The notes under the pieces: model-generated
Told to the model about the DNA's origin: nothing
Databases searched by the model: none
Seen by the model: only the letters and a program-made list of their open reading frames with translations
Translations under genes and position numbers: made by a program
From: Holosporales bacterium
Lineage (GTDB): Bacteria; Pseudomonadota; Alphaproteobacteria; RUG11792
Assembly: GCA_031279295.1 (NCBI GenBank)
Contig: JAITIT010000047.1
Span: 1-9,197, forward strand
Reading direction: 5' to 3'
DNA: 9,197 nucleotides
Shown here: positions 6,491-9,197 of the stretch, one piece after another
Position numbering within the stretch: the first letter of the stretch is position 1
How the letters are laid out: the number at the start of each line of letters is the position of its first letter

Positions 6491-8704
6491 ATGAGCGAGG
6501 GATCTCAGATCGAAGAGATATGCTCATTACTTACAGACTCCGGTCGTACGCTGCCACTAGCATATGCAACATGGCGATCACATGGGGAAAGTGTCTTTCT
6601 GTCTGACAGGATGGTTACTGCACTGGCCTCTCCAGGGAATCTTGTGAACTCGCTGGATTTCGTGAGATTGATGCAGAAGCGCTTCGGTCAGTTCTTGAAT
6701 ACCGCTGTTGATAAGTTGTTGGATGGGACCCAGAAACATAGGGAGTATCGCTCGACAGTCGCTGTGCTAGGAGAGCATTTTTTATTGAATCTCATTTTTG
6801 AAAGCGATCTAGAGCTTTATACACTACTGCTCGACAAACAAGTCGCTGCATGCTCCACGTGTGATGCTACCGAACTAGCAAGTCTGATTGATACACTGCC
6901 AGTCTACATCTGGCAGGAGGACAGGAATATGAAGATCACATACTGTAATAAACAGTATGCCAGTGCCGTCGAATCTACGCAAGAGGCTATTATAGCGAAC
7001 GGCACTACGCTAGTTCCAAAACGTAGATACAGTTGCTCACCTACAGAGCAGGTGAGGAATTTACCAAAGCAATTCGTTGAATACGCTATTATTCATGGAG
7101 AGCGTAGGGTGTTGAGCATCACGCAAATTTATTGCAATAAACATGGCATGTCAACATGGGTCGCTATCGATACCACGGATTATGAAACCCTCCAAAAAGA
7201 ACATGCGAGCTACAAAAAACAGATAGAGGAAATCTTCGATAATATCTCAGTACCGGTTGCGATATTCGACCGTGATACCACTCTGGTCTTTGCTAACTCC
7301 GCCATTGTGAGACTGCTCCATATGGACGGAGCCAACATTCATGAATTCCGCCGATTCTCTGATATAGTTAATAGCCTCATTTGTAACGAAACCATTGTAG
7401 TAAGCTCAAGCGCTAGCGAGTACAGAGAGAAGATAATGAGCGTAATTTCAACGCTCATCGAGCCGTATTACACATCCATTAACTTACGTGATGGCAAGTC
7501 AATGGGCGTCACAATTCTGCCAATTCGAGACGGTGGGTTGATGTTCGTGTTTGAGGACTTTTCTGAGAGGGTTGACCTTGAAAGGAAGATTAGCTCCCTT
7601 GAATCCATCTATGCGGAAATGGCGCGTAGCCTACCAGATGGCATCATTATTTTCGGAGACGATAACAAGATAAAGCTGACCAATAAAGCACTCCACCATA
7701 TGTTGCACATCAACCAGCCAACTTCTTCAGAGGAATCAAACTCTGATGGAAAACATGTACGAGATTTCTTCGAGCTGCATACAGATGCATTCGCATCTAG
7801 TGAGGTAGCAAATGACTTTTTCGCGATATTGATCAACGCCGCTGCCACTAGACGTTCCGTGTCTGGTACAATAGCATTCATAAATGGCAAGATCATGAGG
7901 TATTGTTACTTCTCCCTGCCTGAAGGGATGAATATGATGACATTTACCGACATCACGGATAGTCTAGTACTCTGTGATGCTATTGATGAAAAGAATCGAG
8001 TGGTGGCGCAGATCAGTAGTCTCAAAGAGACTCTAGTCTCAAAAATTGCATGCGAGTTTAAAACGCCACTTGGTACGATTTTGGGATTTGTGGATATCCT
8101 GTACAACATGTATTTCGGGGATCTCAACGAAAAGCAGCTTGGGTACTGCCTCGAGTTGCGGAACGTCACGACACACCTCGCTGAGACGGTCAATGCAATA
8201 ATACACCTCATCAACATAGAACACGAGAACGTGAGCCCCAAATTTGAGGAGACTGACCTAGCAATGTTTTTGGATAAGATCGTTAATAACCTTGCTAGCC
8301 GAGCGGAGGATAACAGCATTGAACTTACGACTGACATTAGATCTCAGAATGCATCGGTGATAATAGACAGGCAGCTCATGAAGAATGCGCTATCACAGCT
8401 AATCTCCAGAGCGATAAAGGTTTCACCAAGAGGTGGGGCTGTTTCTGTGACGGTCGAAGATTCAGCAGAACGTGGTGGATCCATTAATGTCACGGTAACT
8501 GATACAGGGATTGCGGTATCGTCAGATGATATAGATGACTACTGGATGATATTTAGTAGCAATTGTGGTTCGATAGTAGGGTATGGTTCCATGCTTGAAA
8601 TCATACTTGCTCGTAAGACCATAGAGTTACACAAGGGTAGGATCACAGTCGTAGCAGATGATGATTCCGGAACCAAGGTAGCGTGTTCAATTCCGACGGA
8701 GTGA
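6491..8704 (+). CDS. divL: DivL-like PAS sensor pseudokinase (phospho-acceptor His replaced by Cys)
   Basis: A 737-residue cytoplasmic protein without TM segments. Order: N-terminal helical region (1-125), PAS 1 (~130-230; LIDTLPVYIWQEDRNMKITY, CNKQYASAV), PAS 2 (~245-360; IFDNISVPVAIFDRDTTLVF), PAS 3 (~368-490; ARSLPDGIIIFGDDNKIKLT), dimerisation helices (~505-580) and a kinase-like ATPase domain (~615-737; IIDRQLMKNAL, VTDTGI, IELHKGRI). Size, multi-PAS layout and YFGDLNEKQL after the H-box fit DivL, which in Caulobacter (769 residues, Tyr550 in place of His) binds DivK and controls CckA and thereby CtrA. Here the H-box reads IACEFKTPLGTILGF, so Cys521 (TGC, 8051-8053) sits where His belongs. 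The N-box has Arg640 for the Mg-binding Asn, G1 is DTGIA instead of DTGIG, and G2 is GYGSML instead of GxGLGL. Catalysis is therefore unlikely; a scaffold or sensor role is expected. ATG 6491 directly follows an in-frame TAG; no clear Shine-Dalgarno. It ends TGA TAA. A diverged PleC-like kinase is the alternative. Confidence 0.8.
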   Translation: MSEGSQIEEICSLLTDSGRTLPLAYATWRSHGESVFLSDRMVTALASPGNLVNSLDFVRLMQKRFGQFLNTAVDKLLDGTQKHREYRSTVAVLGEHFLLNLIFESDLELYTLLLDKQVAACSTCDATELASLIDTLPVYIWQEDRNMKITYCNKQYASAVESTQEAIIANGTTLVPKRRYSCSPTEQVRNLPKQFVEYAIIHGERRVLSITQIYCNKHGMSTWVAIDTTDYETLQKEHASYKKQIEEIFDNISVPVAIFDRDTTLVFANSAIVRLLHMDGANIHEFRRFSDIVNSLICNETIVVSSSASEYREKIMSVISTLIEPYYTSINLRDGKSMGVTILPIRDGGLMFVFEDFSERVDLERKISSLESIYAEMARSLPDGIIIFGDDNKIKLTNKALHHMLHINQPTSSEESNSDGKHVRDFFELHTDAFASSEVANDFFAILINAAATRRSVSGTIAFINGKIMRYCYFSLPEGMNMMTFTDITDSLVLCDAIDEKNRVVAQISSLKETLVSKIACEFKTPLGTILGFVDILYNMYFGDLNEKQLGYCLELRNVTTHLAETVNAIIHLINIEHENVSPKFEETDLAMFLDKIVNNLASRAEDNSIELTTDIRSQNASVIIDRQLMKNALSQLISRAIKVSPRGGAVSVTVEDSAERGGSINVTVTDTGIAVSSDDIDDYWMIFSSNCGSIVGYGSMLEIILARKTIELHKGRITVVADDDSGTKVACSIPTE

Positions 8705-8727
8705 TAAATCCCGCAACCAAAAAGAAG

Positions 8728-8745
8728 GAGAGAGATGTCTCTCTC
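8728..8745 (+). terminator. Hairpin after the divL-like gene, possible weak terminator
   Basis: GAGAGAGA-TG-TCTCTCTC is a perfect inverted repeat 24 nt past the stop codon and can form a six- or seven-pair stem with a small loop. It lacks a following U tract (the next bases are TGTATGTACG), so intrinsic termination would be poor. Confidence 0.3.
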
Positions 8746-9057
8746 TGTATGTACGTAATTGTTTGCCTCATCTCTATCGTCTATGCAGTGATCAGTCAAC
8801 CGATAGTTCACCGTGTGCCATATAGTATCTTGGTGTTCTGTTCGTTGTATCCTTGAGATGTCGGTGAGCCGACTTCCAGCTCAGTTCGTGCATCAAGCTT
8901 TACATCCCTTTGTATTTCGTCGTCGTATACTCAGTGCTGTTGAGGTTCTTTGGCAACTTTCTCGAGACGGTATGCCAACAGATGTGTGGGTGAACTTACC
9001 TATTCTCATTTCACCATCAGGTCTCATCACATGTACCTGTTGTACCTATCCGTTCTT
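8746..9057. other. No supportable gene
   Basis: About 310 bases with only short, conflicting open frames. A plus-strand frame from 8813 gives up to 102 codons of Cys/His/Ser-rich sequence resembling no family. A minus-strand frame gives 51 open codons (about 9044-8892) in register with the open frame at the right edge but separated from it by two stops. A perfect small stem (GTCGG-TGAG-CCGAC, 8860-8873) is present without a U tract. It may be spacer or decayed coding DNA. Confidence 0.5.
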
Positions 9058-9197
9058 TCACTCGCACTCGCACTCTACAGCCTGTGCTATCATCAATGCC
9101 ATTGTATTAGTAAACCACTGATGTATCCCCGACAGTGGTGATGGTGTACCAACTACACTGGCTAATGTACTCAGTGCTGATGCTGTAGCTAACCCAC
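9058..9197 (-). CDS. Possible C-terminal end of an unidentified protein
   Basis: A minus-strand frame open from the window edge to a TGA at 9060-9058 encodes 45 residues beginning GLATASALSTLASVVGTPSP, with a moderately hydrophobic segment (TMALMIAQAV) and an odd ending, ECECE, produced by a short GCGAGT repeat. A frame of this length arises by chance roughly one time in nine, so it is only a candidate. The small, Ala/Ser-rich composition would suit a real coding end, but no family is recognised and the start is outside the window. Confidence 0.25.
   Translation of the reverse strand, partial: GLATASALSTLASVVGTPSPLSGIHQWFTNTMALMIAQAVECECE

Noticed and set aside
8860..8873. GTCGG-TGAG-CCGAC stem as a terminator
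   Set aside because: Only five base pairs and no U tract on either strand.
8813..9121. 102-codon plus-strand open frame after the divL-like gene
   Set aside because: No Shine-Dalgarno, unusual Cys/His/Ser-rich composition, conflicting with an open minus frame and resembling no family; kept only as part of the unassigned region.

Overview
This looks like a chromosomal segment of an alphaproteobacterium, most likely an obligate intracellular or symbiotic member of the Rickettsiales (Anaplasmataceae-like or a relative). This rests on gene content and architecture, not on a database match: a DivL-type cell-cycle sensor, a short dUTPase coupled to a HemY-like membrane protein, a very large autotransporter, a class-A RNase P RNA, roomy intergenic DNA with decaying sequence, and base composition near 45-50 % GC by eye. 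The genus cannot be named.

Left to right: (1) the first 203 bases hold the N-terminus of an ABC-exporter-like protein on the minus strand. It is divergent from (2) a HemY-like two-TM protein (393-1514, +), which overlaps (3) the dUTPase gene dut (1511-1945, +) by 4 nt. (4) The dut-autotransporter gap contains a relic of an IS5-type transposase (about 1984-2267, -) with an internal deletion and frameshifts. (5) A 1114-residue autotransporter occupies 2338-5682 (-). (6) The 330-bp region 5683-6012 is rich in symmetric sites: a 14-bp palindrome, a TTAA-N7-TTAA element matching the CtrA consensus, an overlapping 10-bp A/T inverted repeat, and a plus-strand consensus -35 next to a 15-bp palindrome. 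(7) rnpB, the RNase P RNA, lies at about 6013-6402 (+). (8) A 737-residue DivL-like protein lies at 6491-8704 (+). (9) After a small palindrome, the last 490 bases hold no gene that can be supported well; an open minus-strand frame runs off the right edge.

The most interesting content is the DivL-like protein. The residue that should be the phospho-accepting histidine is cysteine (Cys521). The ATP-binding N, G1 and G2 boxes are also eroded, so this should be a pseudokinase. Caulobacter DivL has tyrosine at this place and steers the CckA-ChpT-CtrA phosphorelay. The same window has a full CtrA-type box 52 bp upstream of the autotransporter start, so the segment may contain both a regulator of the CtrA pathway and a surface-protein target of it. 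That link is inference and is set out as testable findings.
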